Assembly (NCBI RefSeq): GCF_003086295.3
Contig: NC_092053.1
Location: forward strand, 83,637,671 to 83,701,670
DNA length: 64,000 nucleotides
From: Arachis hypogaea
Lineage: Eukaryota > Streptophyta > Magnoliopsida > Fabales > Fabaceae
Reading direction: 5' to 3'
Below are positions 1-10,665 of the stretch, one piece after another (position 1 is the first letter of the stretch; every line of letters starts with the position of its first letter). The notes beneath the pieces are model-generated. The model was not told the origin of the DNA, ran no database searches, and worked only from the letters and a program-made list of their open reading frames with translations. The position numbers and the translations under genes are program-made.

Positions 1-137
1 ACCACTGTCTGCATAAAACCCCATGAACCAAGTTCAATTATCTGCTAAATAAGGACATGCATACTTCTCTGTTTCATTTCATTTCCTCTTATGTTTAGTG
101 CTTGCTTAGGGACAAGCAAGGTTTAAGTTTGGTGTTG
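1..137 (+). mobile_element. 3' end of the internal region of element B, with polypurine tract
   Basis: This is non-coding sequence just upstream of a + strand 3' LTR. The last bases (about 121-137) read GTTTAAGTTTGGTGTTG and stand directly before the LTR start TGATGACAAG, so they are the likely polypurine tract that primes plus-strand DNA. The same block appears inverted next to the left LTR of element A (3109-3230), including the 'commonly repeated' GCTTAGGGACAAGCAAG string, so B and A are related families in opposite orientation. The rest of the body of B lies to the left of the window. Confidence 0.75.
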
Positions 138-396
138 TGATGACAAGTTATCTTATGCTAGTTTTTCAAGCATTTTTCACTTGTTTCATTAGGTTTTATG
201 CACTTTCTTGCATTGTAAGTAAGTAATTTGGAGTGGATTTGCATGGTTTCTTGAATCAATCAACCATCCTTTATTTGACACTAAATCATAAGGTTTAAGC
301 TAGAATTAGTTGGTTTTTAAATGATTTTTAAACCTTGTGAATTTGGTGATGCTTTGAATGGTTGTTTTGATTACTTGTAGGTGAAGAAATGGTGGA

Positions 397-1160
397 AAAA
401 GGGATTTTTGGCACGCTTTTGAAGTTAAAGCACGCTTTAGACCCTAGGCCACGCTTTGGAAAGCGTGACCTAAGGAAACAAAAGCATGGCACATCAAGCA
501 AGGCCAAAGGAGCAAAGCATAGCGCTAAGTTGGTGCACCTAACTGAGCGCGCAAGGAAGCAAGCAAAATGAGGAGCGCTCAGTTAACTTATTTCACTTTA
601 TCGTGCATCAACCAAAAGAAAAACAAGGTGCAACATCAAGGAGTGAAGCCACTGGGTTTCGAACCTTGTACCTAGGAAGCCAAGAGAAGCGTTACACAAG
701 GAAGGCAAGGGCGCTCAGTTCCCATACTTCACTGAGCGCTAGTGTACAAGGCTTAGCAACAAAGAAATTGCCAAAAGTGGTTTCACTGGGATTCAAAAAG
801 GGAAACAAGAAGGGGCATTGCACAAACAAAGGGCGTTGGTTAGGAGTTTTAACTAAGCACTACTCTACTTGGGCCAAGGAAATTATTCACACAATGCAAC
901 CAATGAGATTCGAAAGTGGAGCTCAATCCAAAGCAAAGAAGGGGCGCTAAGTTATGTGTCTTCACTGAGCGCCACTTTTCCAAGGAAATTGGCACCGAAT
1001 TGGTCCCACCAAGGCTCGAAGTTGAAGCCTCATTTCACAACAAAGGGCGCTAAGTTGCCTTTGTTAACTGAGCGCTATGACAAATGTTGCGCACGAACCA
1101 AAACAAGCAAAGGCTTGAGCACTGCGTTGCCACAACTAGCCGAGCGGTCCCCTAGAGCTG
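397..1160 (+). repeat. Palindrome block in U3 of element B (GCGCTCAGT and ACGCTTT types)
   Basis: Short inverted copies recur: GCGCTCAGTT against AACTGAGCGC, GGCGCTAAGTT against AACTGAGCGC, and CACGCTTT against AAAGCGTG. Several pairs are 15-30 bp apart and could fold into hairpins. Once element A is removed, the block ends about 95 bp upstream of a TATA-like sequence at 9627. The position matches the palindrome blocks in the other LTRs of the window. Confidence 0.6.
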
Positions 1161-1238
1161 CACCATGGTTCCAATTTTAAATCAAAGGCCAATTTGGATC
1201 CAACTCTTCACCAAATGAAAAGCCCACTCCAAATTCTG

Positions 1239-1243
1239 AAGAT
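1239..1243. repeat. Target site duplication of element A, left copy (AAGAT)
   Basis: AAGAT stands directly before the TGATG start of A and again at 9607-9611 directly after its CATCA end. The perfect 5-bp match shows that 1244-9606 is one intact insertion. Confidence 0.95.
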
Positions 1244-2148
1244 TGATGGGATATTTTTGTGGAAAAACGAATTTCTCCAAAACACCCAAATCTAACCGGC
1301 AAGTGCACCGGGTCGCATCAAGTAATAATAACTCACGGGAGTGAGGTCGATCCCACAGGGATTGAAGGATTGAGCAATTTTAGTTTGGTGGTTGATTTAG
1401 TCAAGCGAATCAAGATTTGGTTGAGAGATTTGTGATTTGCAGAATTTAAATTGCATGGAAAGTAAGGGGAATGGGTAATTGGCATGAAATTAAAGAGAAC
1501 TGAAATTTAAAGTGCTGAATCTTAAGGAATAAGAAATTAAATGGCAGAAACTTAGAACGCAAGAAATGTAAATTGCAGAATCTTAAAGTGCAAGAAATGT
1601 AAATGGCTTGAATTGTAAAGGGAATTGGGAATTGGATTTGCAGAATTTAAACAAGGAAAAGTAAATTGCAACAAACAGAGAAGTAAAGGATGAATGGAAT
1701 TGAACCGGATCTTAAAACAGAATTGTAAATGAGCATGAAAACAGTAAACAGGGAATGGGAAATGGGAATTCCGAATCTCAGGACCCAAGAGACTAGAAAA
1801 CCAAGTCTAGATCTCAATGCCTTCCTAGATCCAACAAGAACAATTGCAAAGGAAATGTAGATTGCAAAGAAAGTAGATGAAAAGCAATTAACCGAAACTG
1901 AATTCAATTGTGCAGTAAAATAAAGAAGAGAGGTCTCAGGATGAGATTGAAACAGAATTTCTTCAATTCTCCAACCCAAGATCCAAGACAATTGTAATTG
2001 AAATTGAAAACAAGAAAACTAAGAGGAAGGGAATTCAATTCTCCTTCCCCGAGACTTAGAAATTAAAATTCACTCAATACCAAAAGCTCTCCGAAAACTC
2101 TTCCTAAAAACTCCAAGGAAAAGCTCTCCGAAAAACTTAAATCCTATG

Positions 2149-2158
2149 CTATTTATAC
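2149..2158 (-). promoter_or_regulatory. TATA box of element A, left LTR
   Basis: The minus strand reads GTATAAATAGC, a good plant TATA box. It lies about 130 bp downstream (sense) of the palindrome block. The copy in the right LTR, which would drive transcription of A, is at 8646-8656. Confidence 0.65.
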
Positions 2159-2287
2159 ACCTTCTTCAAATGGTCTTCAAGCCTTCAATTGGGCCTCTGC
2201 TCTTGATGGAATTAGGTTGATAGAGGCCTTGGTTGATTGCTCTTGGAGTTTGGAGAAGAACCGAATTGAACCGGGTTGGAATCATGA

Positions 2288-2800
2288 AAGCTTGAGTAAA
2301 AGTTGGAGTAAAAGTTGGAGGCTAACTTTTACTCCAACTTTTCACATCAGCCACCCTTCTTTGCTGATACCAACGTTGGGGCAAAAGTTAGGGGTCTAAC
2401 TTTTGCTCCAACGTTGGCCTCCCCTTGCATACTCATGGCGCCAACGTTAGCCAAAAAGTTAGGGGCTAACGTTGGCGCAAACTTTTGCTCATCCAGGGAG
2501 TGTTTTTCATGCGCCAACGTTAGCCAAAAAGTTAGGGGCTAACGTTGGCACAAACTTTTGCTCTCCAGGGTGTGTTTTGTGATGCCAAAAGTTAGCCAAA
2601 AAGTTTGAGGCTAACTTTTGCTCCAGCTTTTGCCCAAAAGTTAGCCAAAATGTTTGAGGCTAACTTTTGCTCCAACTTTTTGCCCAAAAGTTAGCCAAAA
2701 AGTTTGAGGCTAACTTTTGCTCCAACTTTTTGCTTCCTGGTTCATTTTCAATTAATCCAAAAGTTTGAGCTAAAGTTTGAGGCAAACTTTTGCTCAAACT
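2288..2800. repeat. Palindrome block of element A (AAAGTT/AACGTT types), left LTR
   Basis: There are about eight consecutive hairpins of about 40 bp. Examples are CCAACGTTGG with an inner AAAGTTA/TAACTTT stem (2368-2417), CCAACGTTAGCC against GGCTAACGTTGG (near 2441-2477 and 2515-2551), and AAAAGTTAGCC against GGCTAACTTTT repeated until 2720. The same block is present in the right LTR at about 8786-9298. Confidence 0.85.
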
Positions 2801-3108
2801 TTTTGTCCTCTCTTCCTCCTAACCATTCCTTCTTGCTTTAACCTTTCTCCAAGCTTTCTTCACCTATCATTAATCAACCAAACACATCAAAGCTATGCTC
2901 AAAATCATGAGATATTCATTCTTTCATAATATGTGACAATTATAGCATAAAACCTCATGAAATAGCATGAATTCATACATGGTTGATTAAATCAAAGGAA
3001 ACATGAAAATCTACCCAATTGGCTTGCTTATGGTTCAAGAAATTGCATAATTCAATTGAAAACTAAAGAAAAAGGCTAGTGAAACTAGGTTAAGATGACT
3101 TGTCATCA

Positions 3109-4669
3109 CAACACCAAACTTAAAGCTTGCTTGTCCCTAAGCAAGAAATGATTTATTGAGAAGAAAGAATGAAATGGAAGAGGATGTTCATGCTAGTAGA
3201 GTGTTATTGGTAGTTCATGGGGTTTTATGTGGATATGTACACACTCACCTCTTATTGATTCTTAAGCCTAGAAAGCCTCCTTCAAGCTTCAAGTAACATA
3301 CTGCTATGACCTCTCATTATTCCTTTATCCTTGGCTATTATCTTGTTCATAAGCTTTATTTGAATGTCATGTGTAGCAAGCTCATTTCGTTTTCTTTGTA
3401 CTTGACACATTATTCACTATAGACACTTGGCTCACATTCCTTCTTAGAACATTGATGCCCAGCACCTCTTTGGGCTACTAAATGCCTTGTAGTTAGGTTG
3501 CTCTTGATAGTGGACTTTCAGCTGATGATCCCGGGTTAGTTAACCCAAGTCACCGAGTGTTGATGCACTCCAAAGAACTTAGTAGTCCAAGCAGATCCTA
3601 ATACAAAGACACCATAGGCATATATTCTAAGGTTCAAGCTATTGGTGTCCAGCTTTGTTTCTTTTTGTTTTCTTTTGTTCTGCCATTCTTTGGCTATTTC
3701 TTTTTTTCCTTTTTTTTTCTTTCTTTTTGTTTTTCTTTCTAACCAAGGATTTTTATTTGATTGAGATCCATAGACAGTAGGCCACTTTCTACTTAGAAGG
3801 AGACATCCTAGTTTTCTTATTCACTAAAAGTGAGCTATTATACAATCACACACACACCACCACTTACTTTTATTGTACTTCTATCTAGCAGAGAACTATC
3901 TCACTTCACATTCAAACATTTCTTTTATTGAATTGAAAATGCAGGGGACAAAGCATACGTTTTGTTCAGTGGAAGTAAACACACAAGCACACACATAGAC
4001 TAGTTTACTTATTCTAAGAGAAATTCTACTTGTATTAGATGAACACTTTATCAAAACACAAGTCAAAACATTTTTCAACAGTAAGAGTTAAGTATAAATA
4101 CAACCTATTGGTTTGCAATTCCTTTGTCCTTCCTTCTGTTGTGCCCTTTTGAGTTATGATGCATAGTGTCTTCAAATGGTGGCGAATTCCCTGCATAATT
4201 CTCAAAAGTTGCTTGCTTCTCAAGCCCTTAGATGACCAGTTAGTATGCATGAATTGAGTGTGGCTTGTGGATTTAATTTGGTGTGGGAACACCAAACTTG
4301 AGTTCTTGCCACTTCTCTGGATACAGCAGGTTAACTCTAGGCAAAATCTTGTGTCCTTGCTAAAGGTTATGAAGTTAAGACTAAAAAGCAGTTAAGTGGT
4401 TGAATAATCTGTTTGATTGCTTGGAACTAATAATGTGCAGGAAGTTAGAATGTGCTTTTGAATGAGGTTTTGGTGGAACACCAAACTTAGAATCCTCCAT
4501 TCTCCCTTAAGTTGTTTTTGGTGTGCAACACCAAACTTAGCTCCTTGCAATACATGTCAATTATTCAACATTTTTATTGAAAAAGCTATGAAAAGAAAAC
4601 TACCTCAGGTTGGGTTGCCTCCCAACAAGCGCTCTTTTATTGTCACTAGCTTGACATTGGGGCTTTCTT
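3109..4669 (-). other. Element A 3' untranslated internal region with polypurine tract
   Basis: About 1.56 kb without a credible gene. The minus strand ends in CTTTAAGTTTGGTGTTG next to the LTR (3109-3125), the polypurine tract. Further copies of the same motif (ACACCAAACTT on +) occur near 4291, 4480 and 4531. A T-rich stretch runs at 3655-3745. Unlike element I, A has no PF20167-type ORF in this region. Confidence 0.75.
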
Positions 4670-4972
4670 TTATGGTGGTTGAGGATTGTATTGCCTCAAC
4701 TTGTCTCCCCTGACTGTGATCCTCCTCTTTGTTCTCTGGTGTTCAATTTCAGCATGTTCCAACGAGAGTATGTTGCTAACATTGTAATAGTCATCAGTCT
4801 GTCGGCTTGCTCCCAGTTGTTGATATATTAATTGCACTTTGTCACCTTTGGAAAGCCCCTCTGTTGGAGTCTTCTTGTTCTTCCAACCCCTTTTTGTTTT
4901 GTTTCTGCGTTTCATCCCTTTTTTTGTTGATCTTTCTTTTATGGCTGTAGACTTACCTTGGGGATTTCTCTC
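4670..4972 (-). other. Tail of the element A polyprotein, resembling an integrase C-terminus
   Basis: After the protease the frame reads KGDKVQLIY, then YYNVSNILSLEHAEIEHQ and TVRGDKLRQYNPQPP. The order G-D-K-V-x-L-x-Y, Y-x-V, E-I, V-x-G-x-x-L-x-x-Y resembles the end of the element L integrase ([29 protein letters not shown]). I infer a remnant of the integrase C-terminal domain left after the reverse transcriptase, RNase H and integrase core were lost. A homologous tail is present in element I (30962-31377). Confidence 0.5.
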
Positions 4973-5476
4973 TTAAGTGGCTAATACTCCAATATCCTCT
5001 TGGACTTTGTTTTCCTTCTGCACAGTCTTCTGCCTTGGGATATTGTTGTGAATCACCTTGTCAATTTCCATAGAGTCCCTCCTTCTATTACTAAACTGGG
5101 CTTCTGGTAATACTTTCTGAGTGACACTCTTATCATGCATCCTGAGAGTTAGTTCTCCTTGCTCTATGTCTATGATAGCTCTAGCAGTGGCCAAGAATGG
5201 CCTTCCCAGTATAATAGAATCACCATCATCCCCATCTGAATCCAGAACCACAAAGTCTGCAGGGTATATGAAATTGTCCACCTTGACCAGAAGGTTTTCA
5301 ATCATACCCCTGGGGTATACTGTTGACTTATCTACCAGCTCTAGAGATATCTGTACTGGTTTAACTTCCTCTATATGCAACTTATTTACCAAGGAGGATG
5401 ATATTAAATTGATACTTGCTCCTAGATCGCACATTGCTTTAGTGATGGTTAATTCCCCAATGGTGCAAGGTAGCAA
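4973..5476 (-). other. Aspartic protease domain of element A
   Basis: This is the open segment between two stops. It has the retroviral-type protease active site as CDLGAS (residues about 16-21 of the segment), the strand ILVKVDNFIYPADFVVLD-like region and the second signature ILGRPFLATA (residues about 90-99). One such domain would dimerise to cleave the gag polyprotein. The DLGA form in place of DTGA or DSGA is usual in Athila-like elements. Confidence 0.85.
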
Positions 5477-7537
5477 AAAGCTCCCTGGGTCCTCAAGCTT
5501 AGGAGGAAGTCCTTTTTGAATCAGGGCTCTGCATTCCTCAGTAAGCAGTATGGTTTCTTTCTCATCCTAACTTCTTTTCTTGTTGATAAGCTCCTTCAAA
5601 AACTTGGCATACAGAGGCATTTGCTCAAGTGCTTCAGCCAAGGGAATATTGATTTCCAGCTTTTTGAAAGTCTCAAGGAACTTATGAAATTGTTGGTCCT
5701 TAGTCTCTTTGTTGAACCTCTGGGGATATGGCAGTGGAGGTGTGATGCTCTTTCCTATTTGCTGCTGTCCCTGAGTTACTTCTTTTGAATCGTGTGGTTG
5801 GTTGTCCTATTCTTTGAGTTTCTCAATGCTCTTGTTTGGCATCACAACTTGATCCTTGGTTTCATCTGCCTCTATTTGCTCCTCATCTTCTATTGGCCTC
5901 TTGCTGCTCTCTGCTTGCTTCTTTGTAGTGTCATTGTTGCTCATCAATGTTTTCCCACTCCTTAATTGTATTGCCTTGCATTCTTCCTTAGGATTTGAAA
6001 TTGTGTCACTCGGCAGAGAGCTTGAAGGTCTCTCAATAGAGATCTGCTTGGAGATTTGCCCCATCTGCCTCTCTAGGCTCTTTATGGAGGCTTCATGATT
6101 CTTGGTTGTCATTTCCTGTTGTTTCAACAATTTATCCATCAAGGTCTCCAAGTTAGTGAGTCTTTGAGATTCAGGTGATACTTGAGGTGGGTTATGAGAT
6201 GTGGGTGGTGGATGGTAGGCATTTTGGTTGGTGGGTTGGTTATTGGATTGGTACTGGTTGGGGTTGGGGTAGTTGTTTTGAGTTTTTCTGTAGGAGTTCT
6301 GGTTAGTCTGCTGCTGGTTGTGGTTTTGGTTGCTTCTTGGGTTGTTTTGGTTTGAGTTTCTCTGCCATGATTGTTGGTTTTGGGTGTGATTATCTCCCCA
6401 TCTGAGGTTTGGGTGGTTCTTCCAGGATGGATTGCATGTATCACCATACACTTCATTTGGTCCTTGGTTGTGCATATACTGTACTTGCTCTTGTTATTAT
6501 TCTTCTTGAGTTTCTTCATTTTGCCCCCATGTGGATGATGGTTGGCTTGTGTTAACTGCTGCAACTTGGAGGCTATCAATCCTCTTGGCCATTTGCTCAA
6601 ATTGTTGTTGAATTTGCTGTTGCATCATCTTGTTTTGAGCCAAGATTAAGTCCACTCCTTCTAGCTCCATTACTCCTCTCCTTTGTGATGGTTGGCGATT
6701 TCTTTGGTGAGCAAAGAAATATTGATTGTTGGCCACCATGTCAATAAGATTTTGAGCTTCTTTTGCTTTTTTCATCAGTTGCAATGATCCTCCAGCTGAG
6801 TGGTCAAGTGATTCTTGAGCCTTTAGAGTGAGTCCTTCATAGAAGTTCTGTAGCTTGTCCCACTCAGTGAACATTTCTGGTGGACATTTCCTCAACAGAG
6901 CCTTGTATCTCTCCCATGCTTCATACAGATTTTTAGCATCCAATTGTGTGAATGTTTGCACCTCAGTTTTCAGCCTGATAACTCTTTGAGGTGGATAGAA
7001 TTTGGCTAGAAATTTAGTCACCAAATCATCCCAGTTAGTGATGCTTCCTTGAGGAAAAGTTTCAAGCCATTGTGCAGCCTTGTCCCTTAATGAGAACGGG
7101 AACAGCAGAAGCTTGTAGGTCTCAGGATTGACGCCATTGGACTTGACAGTGTCACAAATCCTTAAGAAGGTAGATAGATGTTGATTTGGATCCTCCAATG
7201 GTCCTCCTCCAAATGAGCAGTTGTTTTGGACCAATGTAATGAGTTGTGGCTTCAATTCAAAGTTATTTGCATTGACATTAGGGGTGACAATGCTGCTTCC
7301 ACAATGTCTAGCATTTGCGAAGGTATAGGAGGCCAAAACTCTCCTCTGGGGTGGGTTGTTGTTGTTATTGTCTGCTGCACCAGGTGGATTGGTTGAATGT
7401 TCCTCCATATCTTGGAATTCTTCTTCTGATTCCTCTTCTCCAACAATATTTTTCCCTCTTTCAGCTCTTCTTAACCTCCTGAGAGTTCTTTCGTCTTGTT
7501 CATGAAAGGTGGGTGTGGTTCTTCTTGTACCTGACAT

Positions 7538-7714
7538 ACAAGCAGAACATAAGAAACACACAAACCAGTGACACTTCAATCTATTGCTAGAATGAAGTTT
7601 TAGTTAGCTTAAGCAAAAATTCAAACAGTTAGCGGGTTAATTGAAAATTAGAGAAACAGAAAATAAAAATGCTAGATCTAGATCTCCACTTCACTTAATC
7701 ATTGTCAATCTAAT
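7538..7714 (-). other. Element A leader between primer site and gag
   Basis: A short untranslated stretch of about 180 bp. No splice or packaging signal can be named from sequence alone. Confidence 0.6.
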
Positions 7715-7734
7715 CAATCCCCGGCAACGGCACC
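7715..7734 (-). promoter_or_regulatory. Primer binding site of element A
   Basis: The minus strand reads TGGTGCCGTTGCCGGGGATT, seven bases from the 5' LTR (AAAAACT spacer on +). The usual form in this window is TGGCGCCGTTGCCGGGG, which fits the 3' end of plant tRNA-Asp as in Athila elements. A carries C-to-T at the fourth base. Confidence 0.85.
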
Positions 7735-7741
7735 AAAAACT

Positions 7742-9606
7742 TGATGCGATATTTTTGTGAAAAAACGAATTTCTCCAAAACACCCAAATCTAACCGTCAA
7801 GTGCACCGGGTCGCATCAAGTAATAATAACTCACGGGTGTGAGGTCGATCCCACAGGGATTGAAGGATTGAGCAATTTTAGTTTGGTGGTTGATTTAGTC
7901 AAGCGAATCAAGATTTGGTTGAGAGATTTGTGATTTGCAGAATTTAAATTGCATGGAAAGTAAGGGGAATGGGTAATTGGCATGAAATTAAAGAGAACTG
8001 AAATTTAAAGTGCTGAATCTTAAAGAACAAGAAATTAAATGGCAGAAACTTAGAACGCAAGAAATGTAAATTGCAGAATCTTAAAGTGCAAGAAATGTAA
8101 ATGGCTTGAATTGTAAAGGGAATTGGGAATTGGATTTGCAGAATTTAAACAAGGAAAAGTAAATTGCAACAAACAGAGAAGTAAAGGATGAATGGAACTG
8201 AACCGGATCTTAAAACAGAGTTGTAAATGAGCATGAAAACAGTAAACAGGGAATGGGAAATGGGAATTCTGGATCTCAGGACCCAAGAGACTAGAAAACC
8301 AAGTCTAGATCTCAATGCCTTCCTAGATCCAACAAGAACAATTGCAAAGGAAATGTAGATTGCAAAGAAAGTAGATGAAAAAAAATTAACCGAAACTGAA
8401 TTCAATTGTGCAGTAAAATAAAGCAGAGAGGTCTCAGGATGAGATTGAAACAGAATTTCTTCAATTCTCCAACCCAAGATCCAAGACAATTGTAATTGAA
8501 ATTGAAAACAAGAAAACTAAGAGGAAGGGAATTCAATTCTCCTTCCCCGAGACTTAGAATTTAAAATTCACTCAATACCAAAAGCTCTCCGAAAACTCTT
8601 TCTAAAAACTCCAAGGAAAAGCTCTCCGAAAAACTTAAATCCTATGCTATTTATACACTTTCTTCAAATGGTCTTCAAGCCTTCAATTGGGCCTTTGCTC
8701 TTGATGGAATTGGGTTGATAGAGGCCTTGGTTGATTGCTCTTGGAGTTTGGAAAAGAACCGAATTGAACCGGGTTGGAATCATGAAAGCTTGAGTAAAAG
8801 TTGGAGTAAAAGTTGGAGGCTAACTTTTACTCCAACTTTTCACATCCGCCACCCTTCTTTGCTGATACCAACGTTAGGGCAAAAGTTAGGGGTCTAACTT
8901 TTCCTCCAACGTTGGCCTCCCCTTGCATATTCATGGCGCCAACGTTAGCCAAAAAGTTAGGGGCTAACGTTGGCACAAACTTTTGCTCATCCAGGGAGTG
9001 TTTTTCATGCGCCAACGTTAGCCAAAAAGTTAGGGGCTAACGTTGGCGCAAACTTTTGCTCTCCAGGGTGTGTTTTGTGATGCCAAAAGTTAGCCAAAAA
9101 GTTTGAGGCTAACTTTTTCTCCAGCTTTTGCCCAAAAGTTAGCCAAAAAGTTTGAGGCTAACTTTTGCTCCAACTTTTTGCCCAAAAGTTAGCCAAAAAG
9201 TTTGAGGCTAACTTTTGCTCCAACTTTTTGCTTCCTGGTTCATTTTCAATTAATCCAAAAGTTTGAGCTAAAGTTTGAGGCAAACTTTTGCTCAAACTTT
9301 TTGTCCTCTCTTCCTCCTAACCATTCCTTCTTGCTTCAACCTTTCTCCAAGCTTTCTTCACCTATCATTAATCAACCAAACACATCAAAGCTATGCTCAA
9401 AATCATGAGATATTCATTCTTTCATAATATGTGACAATTATAGCATAAAACCTCATGAAATAGCATGAATTCATACATGGTTGATTAAATCAAAGGAAAC
9501 ATGAAAATCTACCCAATTGGCTTGCTTATGGTTCAAGAAAGTGCATAATTCAATTGAAAACTAAAGAAAAAGGCTAGTGAAAGTAGGCTAAGATGACTTG
9601 TCATCA
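7742..9606 (-). repeat. Element A 5' LTR (right copy)
   Basis: This is the same length as the left copy (1865 bp) with about 33 single-base differences by eye. It holds the palindrome block at about 8786-9298 and the TATA box at 8646-8656. It ends in CATCA at 9606, followed by the second AAGAT. Confidence 0.93.
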
Positions 9607-9611
9607 AAGAT
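9607..9611. repeat. Target site duplication of element A, right copy (AAGAT)
   Basis: Matches 1239-1243 exactly. Confidence 0.95.
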
Positions 9612-10665
9612 CAAAAATAGAAAGTGGATAAATAGGACTAAGTTTGAGTTAGAGAGGACCTTTGGGCTGAACTTGGACTTTCACTTGTGAACTTTCTTTA
9701 ATTTTTTAGTTTTATTTTAGCTTTGAATTGGGGAATTGGGATTGAGAGCTGAGTTCTCTCCTCCTTGTTCTTACTTCTGCATTTCTTACTTTCTGTTTTA
9801 GGAATTTGAGATTGAGATTGAAGGAATTCTGTTTCAATCTTTGATCTGCAATTCATCTTGTTTTCTTCTGTATAATTCTAAGAATTTGAAATTGGATTTA
9901 GCTCTCTGTCTTCAATTTTTATTTCATCTGCAACACTTGCTATCTGTTCTTGGAATTTGGATTGATATTGAAGAGCTTCATTGATTCTAAGTCTGAGAAT
10001 CATCTTTTACCTCTTTTCTCAATTGTTCTAAGAATTGGATCTAAGTTTTCTTTGCTGTTCCATTTACATTTCTTCTGCAAATTGTTCTCTGTTGGATCAA
10101 GGAAGGAATTGAGATCTAGACTTGTTTTATAGTCTCATTGATCCCCTGAGATCTTGAATTTCTTTCCTAGCTTTTACAATTGAGCTGAATTTACTTTCTG
10201 TCTCGTGCTTCAAGCAAATTTTCCATTTCTATTTAGATCTACTACACTTAATCCATCTTCTTTACATTTTATTGTTAAATTCTGCATCCCAGCACCCCAC
10301 ATCCCTTTACTATTCAACCAATTTACATTTCTTGCATTTTAAGCTTCAACTATTTACATTTATTACAATTTAAGTTTCAGTCATTTACATTACTTGCACT
10401 TTAAGTTTCAAGCAATTTAATCTTCTGCACTTTAATCTTCTGTCAATTCTCCCTATCCCTTTTAGTTTCATGCAATTTAGCTTCTGTTGGTTACAAATCA
10501 CTCAAATCATCAACTGTTTGCTTAGCTAAATTAATCACCTAACTAAAATTACTCAATCCATCAATCCCTGTGGGATCGACCTCACTCATGTGAGTAATTA
10601 CTACTTGATGCGACCCGGTACACTTTCCAGTGAGTTAGGTGTTGGAATCTGATTTCAACCCATCA
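9612..10665 (+). mobile_element. Element B 3' LTR, second part (TATA, R, U5)
   Basis: The LTR of B continues after A. GATAAATAGG at 9627 is a possible TATA box. From about 10270 to 10480 come repeats of the ATTTACATTTCTTGCACTTTAAG type. At 10573-10630 the conserved box GTGGGATCGACCTCACTC, then CTTGATGCGACCCGG, is seen, and the LTR ends in CATCA at 10665. The five bases after it (AGTCT) should be the right target duplication; the left one is outside the window. The ORF at 9950-10132 has no support. Confidence 0.8.

Larger units (their letters stand above)
138..1243 (+). mobile_element. Element B 3' LTR, first part (U3)
   Basis: The LTR starts TGATGACAAG after the polypurine tract. It is interrupted at 1243 by element A and resumes at 9612, where it runs to CATCA at 10665. 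With A and one TSD copy removed the LTR is about 2160 bp. Terminal pentamers TGATG/CATCA are inverted repeats. The segment holds U3 with a palindrome block. The three ORFs seen here (389-571, 603-950, 869-1180) run through that block and match no known protein to my eye; I treat them as chance. Confidence 0.8.
1244..3108 (-). repeat. Element A 3' LTR (left copy)
   Basis: In the sense (minus) direction it begins TGATGACAAGTCATC at 3108, has the palindrome block (2800-2288), a TATA box (2158-2149), degenerate 20-bp repeats (about 1620-1430), the conserved box around GTGGGATCGACC (about 1360-1340) and ends at 1244. The two overlapping minus ORFs here (1552-1788, 1647-1991) recur in the other LTR only because the LTRs are copies; they match nothing I know. 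Confidence 0.92.
4670..7537 (-). pseudogene. gag-pro: Element A gag-protease polyprotein, one frame with five stops
   Basis: The likely start is MSGTRRTTPTF at 7537, since related gags here also start with MS; the open frame begins 14 codons earlier (7579). The Retrotrans_gag core (PF03732) is clear, with LRDKAAQWL, FLAKFYPPQR and LYEAWERYKALLRKCP. A Gln/Asn-rich linker follows with YGDTCNPSW, then an aspartic protease (CDLGASINLI, ILGRPFLATARAIID) near 5440-5160 and a tail ending RQYNPQPP at 4670. The frame holds five stops and no frameshift: TAA at 6497 and 6494, TAG at 5807, TAG at 5567 and TAA at 4973. Each can come from a single C-to-T or G-to-A change. No CCHC knuckle is visible. The protein would form virus-like particles in the cytoplasm and process itself; this copy cannot make the full product. 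Confidence 0.88.
1244..9606 (-). mobile_element. Element A: complete gag-protease-only LTR retrotransposon
   Basis: This 8363-bp element has two LTRs of exactly 1865 bp (1244-3108, 7742-9606), TGATG/CATCA ends, a perfect AAGAT duplication, a primer site at 7715-7734 and a polypurine tract next to 3108. The only protein region is one gag-protease frame (4670-7537, minus strand); no reverse transcriptase, RNase H or integrase core can be found. This fits the non-autonomous class often called TR-GAG. By eye the LTRs differ at about 33 positions with no indel, near 98% identity, so the insertion is fairly young. It lies in the 3' LTR of the related element B. Confidence 0.93.

Noticed and set aside
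1552..1991. Overlapping minus-strand ORFs of 78 and 114 codons, present again at 8050-8489
   Set aside because: They are shared only because both lie in the two LTRs of A. No start context, domain or codon bias supports a protein.
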